A stretch of 64,000 bases of DNA from JBDHUW01 sp039809345 (GTDB taxonomy: Bacteria; Patescibacteriota; Gracilibacteria; Absconditabacterales; Absconditicoccaceae), in contig JBDHUW010000001.1 in the NCBI GenBank assembly GCA_039809345.1, positions 1 through 64,000 of the forward strand, given 5' to 3'. Position numbers and translations under genes: made by a program. Under the pieces are notes generated by a model. The model did no database searches, was not told the DNA's origin, and saw only the letters and a program-made list of their open reading frames with translations. Positions 54,838-64,000 of the stretch are shown here, one piece after another. The stretch's first letter is position 1. Each line of letters begins with the position of its first letter.

Positions 54838-56031
54838 CTATCATATAAATGGAATTTTCACTCACCGCGCTCTCACCAAATCCTGTGCCATAATATAAAA
54901 TCAAAGCGCCATCAATGCGATGAAGAAAACCGTATTGATCCATCCCTCTACTGTATAATATTTTTCTGGTCTCAATCTAAATACTCTTTGTATAATCACT
55001 CACAGAAGCCTTCACCCATCCAAAGCTGGTATCGGCAACAGATTAAATATCGCCAATCACATCGACAACATACCACCAAACACCAAAAACATTACCCATC
55101 CGCTACTCTCTAGGAGATACTGTCATATTCTGGCAGCTCAGATCGGTCATGAAAGCTTTTCTACCGTATCACCTCTTTTGTCTGTTCATAGCTGTCTAAA
55201 GATATTTCCTAGTCATGTAAAGGTCAATCTAGACTGTTCTCTCATCTCTTGCCATGCTACTCACATCGCTTTGAACACAGGGAATTTGATTGGGAGAACT
55301 TCATACATTGTCTTGGTATCCAAAGATACTCATAGGACACATGAATCTGGAGAACACTGCATATCTACTGTTTTTTCTTCTCAAGCACGAGTATATGTAA
55401 TCGCAAACGCCTTGTCTATCTGCTGTTGTAATATAATAGGAAGAGTGCGATTGTCTACAGCAATTCATGCTATCTTGTTTATAATATCTCCTGACAACAA
55501 TCACGCCTGTTGAGCTGGCATATCATCTGCCACATGGGTGATCAAAGCTGGCGCAGAGGTGATGTCTCATGACAAAAATCACTTCTCTTGCAAAAAAGAT
55601 TCTGTCGGCATCAAATAACTATATGACTCTCACCTCATAGCATTTTGTGGCAATATTTGTATAGGCTTGAGTCCTATTGAAAATCATATCGTGAAAATGA
55701 ACCATGCAGCTATGATGTTCATCAATATTCATCAAAGTAGTATTGCAACCTTTGAAAGGAATCAGGCATTGATGAAACTATCAGGTGCCGTCAACCCCTC
55801 ATCCGTTGGCATTTCTCATTTGATTCTCACAAATCATCCCAGTGGCAAAGCGCGTATAGTAAACTCTGTTCCCTTCTTATCTTTCCCAAAAGACCGCACC
55901 TTCGGCCCCATTCAAACCGCAAATTCATGCACAGTCACTCCAGCTTTTCTCGCTAGATAAAAATGCCCGAATTCATGCAAAGTTACCAATATCATCAGGA
56001 GTATTATAAACGCAATCACAGCTATAACCAT
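54838..56031 (-). CDS. rseP: RseP-like site-2 metalloprotease (M50)
   Basis: A 397-residue intramembrane zinc protease cutting within membrane helices, often of anti-sigma factors or signal peptides. The zinc motif HEFGH (about 19-23) is in the first helix. TIRALPLGGFVRIKGE follows, a PDZ domain spans about 175-245 (DDMPAQQAGLLSGDIINKI), and the third-ligand motif FNLLPIPALDGGR lies in a late helix. CGG at 55894-55896 falls where relatives have an aromatic residue (GPKVWSF), supporting CGG as Trp. Between the SLH protein gene and the VanY-like gene. Confidence 0.94.
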
Positions 56032-56074
56032 TGTTTTCACAAAACAGTAAAATAATTTTCACACATCAATCACT

Positions 56075-57448
56075 CTAAATCTTTTTCAGTTTCTCTGCTA
56101 TATTATAAAGCATTTCTAAAACAAAACTTCTCGTCACCGGTTTGTTGAGCATACTCCTTTCCTCCAAATATGGCATGATATTGAGTGAGTTCGCGGCAGT
56201 AATATGAGGTGAGTATCGTTTTTTTCATGCGCCATCTTCTTTTCAATCTTTGGTTCAATATGCTGCTCTCATAGCGACACTTACTGCATCCTCAAAAAGC
56301 AGTTTTCATTTTGGATTAAAGATTCCGCTTTTTCAATTAAATATTCACAACTGACAAGAGAGCTTGATATCATTGACCAGTGTCTTATCGGCAAGATTAA
56401 TATCTTTGAATGCACATGACTTGGTAGTGTCTGGCTTCATTCACAATACGTTGACGGCATATTTACCAAAGAATTTAGCTGCCTGTTCCCTAGTCAACTG
56501 ATTATCTGATGCAAATCTTTGCAACTGATGTATCGTGGCACTGGTTAATCATTTTTTATTTGCCCAGTCAATGATGCCAGAATCAAGTCACTTTTTTGAA
56601 GGATATACTATCATCTTGACTGGATCAAACTCTGCCACTTCAATACTAAGTAGATATGGTATAGAAGAACCATCCTTAGATTTAATTCAAAATCAGTTGG
56701 AAAACATGATAGTCCATTTATCTTTTCATGGCATCAAAGCCGCAAGTCATCAAAGAGATCACACTGCATACTGAGTGAGATCATTATTTGTCTTATCATA
56801 CAACTGATCGAGCGACACCTGCATTTGCACAATCGACATATTCGCATCTATCACCGCATCGAGCAAAGGTATATTCTCTCTTGATCTACGTAGAGAATTA
56901 CTCAGCAAGTCAGAATATCATTTGATAGCACTCGGAGATGCGAGATCAAGTTCAGTTATAGAAACTCATCATCATAGAGAGCGAACCAAAACATATTTCA
57001 ACTTAAGTATAGCGCTTGAAAGCTCTACTTTTCTACTCAAGAAAAGTCACTTGCTAGAATCAACAAAGGTAGGATTAGATCACTCTGTTCAGGTATTGAA
57101 TAGCTGTGTACCTCTTTTAATAGTACAATCATACCTTATTCGGTAATTCGTAACCAGAGGTCATGATTCGTCTCTTAGTATATAATACACAACTCTGCTT
57201 CACTGCTCCTGGGCCCAATAATACCCCTCAGCACTCAGTCTAGAATCAGACATACCAATGTTCTTGATAAGTCAAATTCAAACCTTCTCCATATTATCTA
57301 TTGTGCATATTTCATGCAAAGTGACCGAAGCCATGCGCACAGTAGCCTCATATATTTCACCAAGATCTCACAGCCTTCATGCTCAATATACATTTGAAGT
57401 TCAAAGCAATATCAGCGATGTGAGTAAAACCAGTGGACGTAATTTCAT
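56075..57448 (-). CDS. Exported protein with C-terminal SLH domains
   Basis: A 457-residue protein. The signal peptide is about 1-22 (KLRPLVLLTSLILLGTSNVYG). A helical N-terminal part of unknown family follows to about residue 280. The C-terminal ~150 residues look like S-layer homology modules: KGLDSGIIDWANKKGLTS..., LTREQAAKFFGKYAVNVLG, CAFKDINLADKTLVNDIK, GIFNGKSGIFNPKGKLLFED and NKPVTRSFVLEMLYNIAE. SLH modules bind pyruvylated wall polymers, so this protein probably sits on the cell wall. It heads the minus-strand run with rseP and the VanY-like gene. Confidence 0.82.
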
Positions 57449-57606
57449 CAAAAGCACGAACAAGTAAATGAAAAAGATACATTATTATGTAATTTACTAT
57501 AGATAAACGACGTCTTATTACAAGACTACACCAATTCATTGAATTCCTATCATTTCCACCTCATTTCTATATAAATTGGTCTTCTTTACTCATTACAAAC
57601 AACGAG

Positions 57607-58416
57607 ATGTTTGATACACATACCCATCTCAATGATGATACATTATTCTCTGATCGAGAAAAATACATACAGGATTTCATTGACATATGAGGCAAGTGAG
57701 TAGTCAATGTAGCAGTCAATCATGAATGGGCTGAACGTGCTATTCATATAGCTCGCACAGGGATGGATTTGTTCCCTGATACCACAATACTAGCAACCGT
57801 ATGAATTCACCCTAGCGAGGCGTGTTTTGAAGAGATCACAAAAGACAATGTCTATTCGATGACACAGAAAATCAAAGAGATATACCAGGATAATTCTCCC
57901 TACATCTGTGCGATATGAGAATGCGGTATAGATACTCACTATCCCGATACACAACACACCTTAGAAGTGCAAAAAATACTCTTTGCGGAGCAATGTAAAA
58001 TCGCTTCAGAACTAGACCTACCACTCATCATCCACTCAAGAGATTGATATCAAGAAACGATGGAAATCTTATCGGCCTACAAAAAAATCACATGCGTATT
58101 CCACTGTTTCTGATATGGTTTAAGCGAGGCAAAATCTATTATGGATACATTTCCCAATGCTTACTTTGGGTTCGACGGCAATATTACCTATCCCAAAGCA
58201 CAATCACTACGTGATGCATTTGTATCTGTTCCCCTCGAAAAGATTCTCTTAGAAACCGATGCGCCATACCTAGCACCCCAAGGATTGAGGGGGACTATCA
58301 ATACTCCATCAAGCATGAAAACCATATACGCATATACCGCAGAGCTAAGGTGAGAGGAGCATGATAGCTATGTGTCTGAGATACAAAAAAATGTAGAGAG
58401 GTTTTATAGGCTGTAG
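57607..58416 (+). CDS. tatD: TatD-family deoxyribonuclease/metal-dependent hydrolase
   Basis: A 269-residue TatD hydrolase with the expected metal ligands: DTHTHLND near the start, GECGIDTHYP (Glu ligand), LPLIIHSRD, CVFHCFGYG and LLETDAPYLAP. Several glycines are TGA. Members are 3'-5' DNases or quality-control nucleases. It is divergent from the SLH gene across a 158-base gap and convergent with the TrmB-like gene 8 bases away. Confidence 0.94.
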
Positions 58417-58424
58417 CTCCCCAC

Positions 58425-59222
58425 CTACTTATTGATAAATCAAATCATCGTTTGAAGAAGGTCAGCCATATCTAAGCTATCAATCTTGATACCAACCGGG
58501 AGTTCACGAAAAAATCAAATATATGTAATTTCTCATATTATCCATAATTGAATAGACTGATTCCCAACCGAAATCAGATCCAACTGTCTTTTGTCCAAGA
58601 TGGAGGACATATTTTCAATTACCAAAGAACCTGATCAGATTTTTCAATGCACCACAATATGCTGCTCATCCAAATATGAAACAAACTCATTGTACATTTT
58701 TTGTATATCCAAAAATCTCGTAACCGACGATACAAATGTAGATGTGATAGTGCAATTCACCACCAATAAATTTTGTACTTTGATTGATTGCAATATATCA
58801 TCATACCGCTGCTTGATACCTTCTATTCCGACATACTGCTGAGTTTTGGGAATATAAGAAACATTCTGTTTTTTGAGTATAGAAAGCGCTCACCTCGCTT
58901 CCACATACTTCTCTTTCAAATCTGCAATATGGGTTGCCTGAGATTCTATTTTTTGCAAAAGCACATCTGGATTTGCCACATAGTACTGTCTCACCCCCTG
59001 TACCATCATATAATCTACCAGTCATTGAGCTACAAATTGATCCAGGACCTTATAACAATACGACCTCTCTGTACCACACATAGATGCAATCGAACTTGCA
59101 GGCTTGGGACCATATGTGTATGTAATCAAAAAGATATCACTTTGTCTCTCCTCAAATCAAAGTGACGCTAGGTAAGATTTCACATATACATAGTGTTCGC
59201 CTTCTTTTTCAATAGCTGACAT
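58425..59222 (-). CDS. TrmB-like transcriptional regulator
   Basis: A 265-residue protein. The N-terminal winged helix-turn-helix (about residues 12-80: LASLGFEERQSDIFLI, PASSIASMCGTERSYCYKVLD, GLVDYMMVQGVRQYY) is the TrmB arrangement. It is followed by a coiled-coil linker and a C-terminal sensor-like domain including VGIEGIKQWYDDIL. The effector is unknown. It is transcribed away from the tandem cysteine-rich paralogues, so those may be its targets; that is inference from position. Confidence 0.8.
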
Positions 59223-59368
59223 GTATATATTTTACACAATAAATCGCCTATTGTGTCTTCAAGACAACACACTATTTCGGCGCATGTTCTTGATTGTAGA
59301 TATTTTTTATATAAAGTCAAAACACTTTAGAAAAACATCCGATTTACTCTTTCTTTCTTCCTCTCCCC

Positions 59369-59793
59369 ATGCAATACACCTCCCGCGAAGCCTACGAGTT
59401 CATATCTCATCAAACCAATGACCCCATCGTAGAACGAAAAACCTGTGCTGTCTCTGGTACCCAGTTCCCTATCTACCAGTCTGACCTTGAGTTCTATGGC
59501 AAGATTTCTCCTACCTTTGCAGGCAACAAATTTCTCATACCTACACCAACTCTCTGCCCAGAGGAACGTCAACGTCGTAGACTAAGCTTCCGCAACGAAC
59601 GTAAACTCTATCGTCGCCAATGCGATGCAAGCAAAAAATCAATCATCTCCATCTACTCTCCTGATAAACCTTTCAAAGTCTATGACCAACACATTCGATG
59701 GTCTGACTCTCGAGATCCTATGGACTACGGTAGAGAGTTTGATTTTAGTAAGATGTTTACAGAGAATTTTAGGGAGTTGATGAAGGTGGTGCC
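59369..59793 (+). repeat. 5' repeat shared by the tandem paralogues, copy A
   Basis: Nearly identical to 61169-61593 at a constant offset of 1,800 bases; covers the N-terminal module. Confidence 0.9.
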
Positions 59794-61078
59794 CCTAAAT
59801 AGTTTATATATCAAGAATTCTGAAAACTGCAGCTACAACTCTGTGATTACAGATTCTAAAAACTGCTATTGATGTACTAGCACCTGATATGTCGAGAATG
59901 TTATGTACTCATCACTCACTGGTTGGTTGACCAATTGCATGGACTCACATCGACTACTATATAGCGAGAATTGTTATTGGTGTATTGACTGCGCAAACTG
60001 CTATGGGTGCTCATATCTCTACGCCTGTACTCAATGTACCAACTGTATGTTTTGTATTGGGTTAAACAACAAAACTAATTGCATTCTAAATAAACAGTAC
60101 TCAAAATCAGAATACGAGCAAATATTAAAAACCCTAGATTATACTGAGTACTACAACAAGCGACTTACATTAAAAGAAAAACAAATTCAAACAAATAAAA
60201 ATACAGAAAGCGACAATGTTTATTGATCACAAATTAGATCATCAAAATCATCAACTTTTGTATTCGATGTTGTTGATTTAGAAAACTGCAAGTACATGTT
60301 CATAGCCTGACTCAAGCTCAAAGACAGCTACGATTGCTCAGGGTGAGATGTTTTTCAATCAAGCTTGTGTTATGAGTGTGGAATGATTCCTATGAATCAT
60401 CAACTATTGTCATGCTATAGCGTTCGAGAATCAAAATATCTTTCATATTGCTTCAACTGCTATTCTTGTTCAGACTGTTTCTGATGTATCTGACTCCGCA
60501 ATAAACAATACTGTATCTTCAATAAACAATACACAAAAGAAGAATATGAAAAAGAAGTTGCCAAAATCATCACTCATATGCAATCTACATGAGAACGAGG
60601 AGAGTTTTTCCATCCTTCACTTAGTCCTTTCTGATACAATGAAACTGTAGCTCAAGAATACTATCCTCTCACTGAACAAACTGCTCCTGCTTCTTGATTT
60701 GCACGGTGTTCATATTCTGCTGACCCTACCATTCCTGATTGAGTTCCTACTATTAAAAGGAATGACTATTCTGATACTCAACGAAATGAACTCCTTCAAT
60801 CTGATAATCTTGAAAATCTGATCTTCATCTGCTCAGTTTCACATAGACCATTCAGACTCCAAAAAGCTGAAATAGAATTCTATCGTAAACATCATCTTCC
60901 TATCCCTCACAAACACCCCGATATACGTCATCAAGAACGTATGAAACTTAGACCTTGAAGAACACTCTATCTAAGAACTTGCGACTGTTGTGGTACTAAA
61001 ATGCTCTCTGTCTATCCACCAGACTACGATTGAAAAGTATACTGTGAAGCGTGTTATCAAAAAGAAGTTTTTGGGTAG
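59369..61078 (+). CDS. Cysteine-rich zinc-ribbon protein (CPR-specific family), copy A
   Basis: A 569-residue member of a large cysteine-rich family frequent in CPR genomes (often mislabelled as CaiB/BaiF). The N-terminal module has CAVSGTQFPIY...LCPEERQRRRLSFRNER and the WWSD.WDP motif, with CGA giving both tryptophans at 59696-59698 and 59711-59713. The middle (about 140-370) is a repeat array of NC..C..C.NC type. The C-terminal module has CSVSHRPFRLQKAEIEFY and a zinc ribbon CDCC...CEAC. Its function is unknown; the layout suggests nucleic-acid or protein binding through many metal sites. Its ends are nearly identical to those of the next gene. Confidence 0.85.
60479..61078 (+). repeat. 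3' repeat shared by the tandem paralogues, copy A
   Basis: Nearly identical to 62318-62917 (offset 1,839); covers the C-terminal module and zinc ribbon. Confidence 0.9.
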
Positions 61079-61168
61079 AAAAATTCGTAGATATATCTCG
61101 CCTACTCTTTTATGATCAGATCAGATTACATTCTCTTCATATCTCTTTACTCCTCTACCTTTCCCCTC

Positions 61169-61593
61169 ATGCAATACACCTCTCGTGAAGTCTACGAGTT
61201 CATCGCTCACCAAACCAATGATCCTATAGTAGAACGAAAAAACTGTGCTGTCTCTGGTACCCAGTTCCCTATCTACCAGTCTGACCTTGAGTTCTATAGC
61301 AAGATTTCTCCTTCCTTTGCAGGAAATACTTTTCTCATACCCACTCCCACGCTCTGCCCAGAAGAACGTCAACGTCGCAGACTCAGCTTCCGCAACGAAC
61401 GTAAACTCTATCGTCGCCAATGTGATGCAAGCAAAAAATCAATCATCTCCATCTACTCTCCTGATAAACCTTTCAAAGTCTACGACCAACACATTCGATG
61501 GTCTGACTCTCGAGATCCTATGGACTACGGTAGAGAGTTTGATTTTAGCAAGACGTTTACAGAGAATTTTAGGGAATTGATGAGAGAGGTACC
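61169..61593 (+). repeat. 5' repeat shared by the tandem paralogues, copy B
   Basis: Partner of 59369-59793. Confidence 0.9.
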
Positions 61594-62917
61594 GAGGCGA
61601 TGAATTATAAACACATCCACAAATGAAAATTCTCCATATACCAACTTTACAGATAGCAGCAAGAATATTTATATGTGTTCTGATGTGTATCATTGTGAAA
61701 ATACTTTTTATTCACACACTATAAAATACTTAAAAAGCTGTTTTGACAATTTAGACATTAAAAACTCTGAAGAATCATTTGAATGTTCATTTTCTAAAAA
61801 CCTCTATAATTGCAAATATGTTATTTCATCAGAAAACTGTATAAACTCTTCTTACCTTTCAAATTGTCGTAATATAGAAAATTGTATATACTGCGTATGA
61901 TTAAGCAATAAGAAGTACCACATATTCAACCAACCAGTAAGTGTCGAGAATTTTAATTTATTTAAGTCTAAAATATGAAAATGAGATTTCTTATCGATGA
62001 AAACCTATGAAGAATTGCTGCAAAAACAAATTAAAAGCAACAGAATTATCAATGGAGATAAGATTATTTGAAATAATATCTATGATAGTAATAATTTAAC
62101 GTTATGCTTTGAAGTTGATACAGCACAAAACTCAAAATATATATTTGTTTGATACTGAATAGATACATGCATGGACACAAGCGTCCATAATATAGATTGT
62201 GAGTATGACTATGAAGCAATAAGCTGATGAAAACTCAAATACAGCTCATATAATATACTATGACGAGGTTGAGAAAAACTATTGTATACTCAAGAATGTG
62301 TTGACTCCTCCAACCTCTTCTGATGTATCTGACTCCGCAATAAACAATACTGTATCTTCAACAAACAATACACAAAAGAAGAATATGAAAAAGAAGTTGC
62401 CAAAATCATCACTCATATGCAATCTACGTGAGAACGAGGAGAGTTTTTTCATCCTTCACTCAGTCCTTTCTGATACAATGAGACTGTAGCTCAAGAATAC
62501 TATCCACTTTCTGAACAAACTGCTCCTGCTTCTTGATTTACCCGATCAACATACTCATCTGACCCTACGATCCCTGAATGAGTCCCTACTATCAAGAGAG
62601 AAAACTATACAGATGCACAACGAAATGAACTCCTTCAATCTGACAATCTAGAAAGTCTCATTTTCATCTGCTCCGTTTCTCATAGACCATTCAGACTCCA
62701 AAAAGCTGAAATAGAATTCTATCGTAAACATCATCTTCCTATCCCTCATAAACACCCCGATATACGTCATCAAGAACGTATGAAACTTAGACCTTGAAGA
62801 ACACTGTATCTCAGAACATGTGACTGCTGTAGCAAAGAAACACTCTCAGTTTATCCAGCTGACCATCAAGGCAAAGTATACTGTGAAGCGTGTTATCAAA
62901 AAGAAGTTTTTGCATAA
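61169..62917 (+). CDS. Cysteine-rich zinc-ribbon protein (CPR-specific family), copy B
   Basis: A 582-residue paralogue of the preceding gene. Residues 1-140 and the last ~200 are almost the same as in copy A. The middle (about 145-380) is unrelated in detail: fewer CxxC units, more N, S and Y, with SSKNIYMCSD, ENCINSSYLSNCRNIENC and NIDCEYDYEAISG, a pentapeptide-like rhythm. In the C-terminal module CGA codes the tryptophan of FTWSTYSSDPTIP, where copy A has CGG, so both codons occupy the same site. The divergent core between conserved ends suggests an exchangeable binding region. Confidence 0.85.
62318..62917 (+). repeat. 3' repeat shared by the tandem paralogues, copy B
   Basis: Partner of 60479-61078. 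Confidence 0.9.
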
Positions 62918-62988
62918 CATCTCCACTGGTAAAGGTCGCATAAATATATATAATGGCAAATGGTTATTTTATATCTTATACAACAATC

Positions 62989-63651
62989 ATGAAAAAAGCA
63001 CTCATTGTACTTTTAGTACTCATACTATTGTGAGCGGGTGGATATGTATATCGATCATCAATGCAAAAACCAAATGACAACATAGCGACCGATACAACAC
63101 CTACCCAAACAGCTACTACTCCAGCACCAGCTGAGGAAAACACAAACAATGTTGCAAATCCAGAAAACACCAAATCATACTCTGTGGTACAAGGAAGTAC
63201 CATCAACTGGAAAGCTACAAAAGTCGGTGGAGAACACTTCGGTACTGTACCTGTTACAGATGGGTTCTTGTCTGTAAATGACAAGAAAATCGTAGGTGGT
63301 ATGTTCACTTTAAACATGCAAGGAATTGAACTACTCGACATTGAAAATGAAAAGTTTGAAAATGAAATCAAGAACGACTTCTATGAAGCTGAAAAGTTCC
63401 CAATATCAAAATTCACTATCACAAAAACGGAATTTGATGGTGTAAAAACTATGATCTTCGGAGACCTTACAATCAAAGACAAAACAGTAGCAATCCAATT
63501 CCCCGCCACAGTTCAATATGAAGAAAATCAAGTTAGAGCAGTTGCATCATTTGCAATTGATAGACAACTTTGGGGATTGACTATGTGGGAATGAATTGTA
63601 AACAACTATCTCCAATTCGAAATTGACCTTACACGAACCCCAGCTTTATAA
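62989..63651 (+). CDS. YceI-family protein, membrane anchored
   Basis: A 220-residue protein. An N-terminal membrane anchor (about 2-20, KKALIVLLVLILLGAGGY) is followed by a T/P/A-rich linker to about residue 60 and a YceI beta-barrel domain: STINWKATKVGGEHFGTVPV, GGMFTLNMQGIEL, FENEIKNDFYEAEKFPISKF, LTIKDKTVAIQFPATV and LWGLTMW. YceI proteins bind isoprenoid-like lipids in a barrel. The domain is extracytoplasmic. Few TGA codons are used here, but at least two occur (near the anchor and at LTMWEG), so it is native. Confidence 0.93.
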
Positions 63652-63673
63652 AAACATATATATTACAAGCTGC

Positions 63674-63707
63674 AAAAAACTCCCAAGACATACAGGGGAG
63701 TTTTTTT
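63674..63707. terminator. Bidirectional terminator after the YceI gene
   Basis: AAAAAACTCCC (63674-63684) with GGGAGTTTTTT (63696-63706), 11-bp stem with A/T tails; serves the YceI gene and the opposing partial gene. Confidence 0.92.
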
Positions 63708-63725
63708 GTATGAAGACAAAAAAGG

Positions 63726-64000
63726 TTATCCAAAAACAGCTAAGGCATCATAAAACGAAATATTTCCATTGAACAACATCGCATCCAACAAACGAGAGTA
63801 GCTCACAGACCTTGTTTCACCATTTCTTGAAAGTGGATCTCTGTAATATACCAAGCCAGAACCATCATCATTGAGCTTCAAACCAGTCAAAAGTATGAAA
63901 TGCCCCACTGTCCCATTTTTTGCGATATAATACTTGGTTCCCAAGGTAGACAATGGATCCTTATCATTCACCCAGTACGCCCCCTGAAGTCCAAATATAT
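63726..64000 (-). CDS. Peptidase C39-like protein, C-terminal part
   Basis: The C-terminal ~91 residues of a gene that begins beyond the window; stop TAA 63726-63728. The visible part fits the end of a papain-like C39 domain: GAYWVNDKD, GTVGHFILLTGLKLND (His of the dyad) and VYYRDPLSRNG (Asp). The catalytic cysteine would lie upstream and cannot be checked. C39-like proteins cleave double-glycine leaders or act on wall peptides; here the role is open. The visible part shows only GGN glycines and AGA/CGT-type arginines, so it does not itself report on the code. Confidence 0.6.
   Translation of the reverse strand, partial: IFGLQGAYWVNDKDPLSTLGTKYYIAKNGTVGHFILLTGLKLNDDGSGLVYYRDPLSRNGETRSVSYSRLLDAMLFNGNISFYDALAVFG

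Overview
The window comes from a bacterium with a non-standard genetic code, most likely an Absconditabacteria (candidate phylum SR1, Patescibacteria/CPR) member. Two reassignments can be read directly. First, TGA is an ordinary in-frame glycine codon: it supplies both glycines of the Walker A P-loop in the LolD/YbbA-like ATPase, the P-loop glycine of RecA, and 6 of 10 glycines in SSB. Every complete gene ends in TAA or TAG. Second, CGA and CGG sit where families have tryptophan (SufS HHANIVPWQ, SSB TRKWQD, MurC WRR, the WWSD.WDP motif of the CPR cysteine-rich family, WTWxC adhesin repeats), while invariant arginines use CGT, CGC, AGA or AGG. Together this is the Absconditabacterales code (table 37). 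Read with the standard code the region looks like rubble; read with this code it is almost fully coding.

Layout. 1-3430: end of an unknown gene, a small membrane protein, tRNA-Leu, ssb, lepB, an ABC-2 permease and a PH-domain membrane protein. 3558-8723: an RNHCP zinc protein and rnhB (minus), then a tesA/ybbA/ybbP-like operon. 8713-14597: folD (minus), sufS plus VKOR (plus), then trhO-hflX-dgkA and a Nudix hydrolase (minus). 14598-15102 is non-coding with strong inverted repeats. 15103-21317: a Nudix-like/methyltransferase fusion, CYTH phosphatase, dTMP-kinase-like and GHMP-like proteins, rnc and secF.

21486-45225 is a 24-kb cell-surface locus. It holds a subtilisin-like protease whose C-terminus resembles a Bacteroidota type IX secretion tail, two proteins with peptidase-S74-type C-terminal chaperone domains, a cysteine/glycine-rich repeat adhesin, a 3,572-residue giant exported protein, and four further exported proteins of unknown family. 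murC follows. This locus is the best candidate for an undescribed system; a role in attaching to or feeding on a host cell is inference.

46700-51721 is a foreign-looking island: telA (frameshifted), flotillin/yqiK, a yqiJ/NfeD-like gene and a helical protein. Its genes contain no in-frame TGA and use CGA as arginine, that is, the standard code, between native genes that use the altered code. Recent transfer or a chimeric assembly are the two explanations.

51784-64000: DoxX, recA, a uracil-DNA glycosylase-like protein, a VanY-like carboxypeptidase, rseP and an SLH-domain protein (all minus), tatD (plus), a TrmB-like regulator (minus), two tandem cysteine-rich paralogues that share their ends but differ in the middle, a YceI protein, and a partial C39-like protein.
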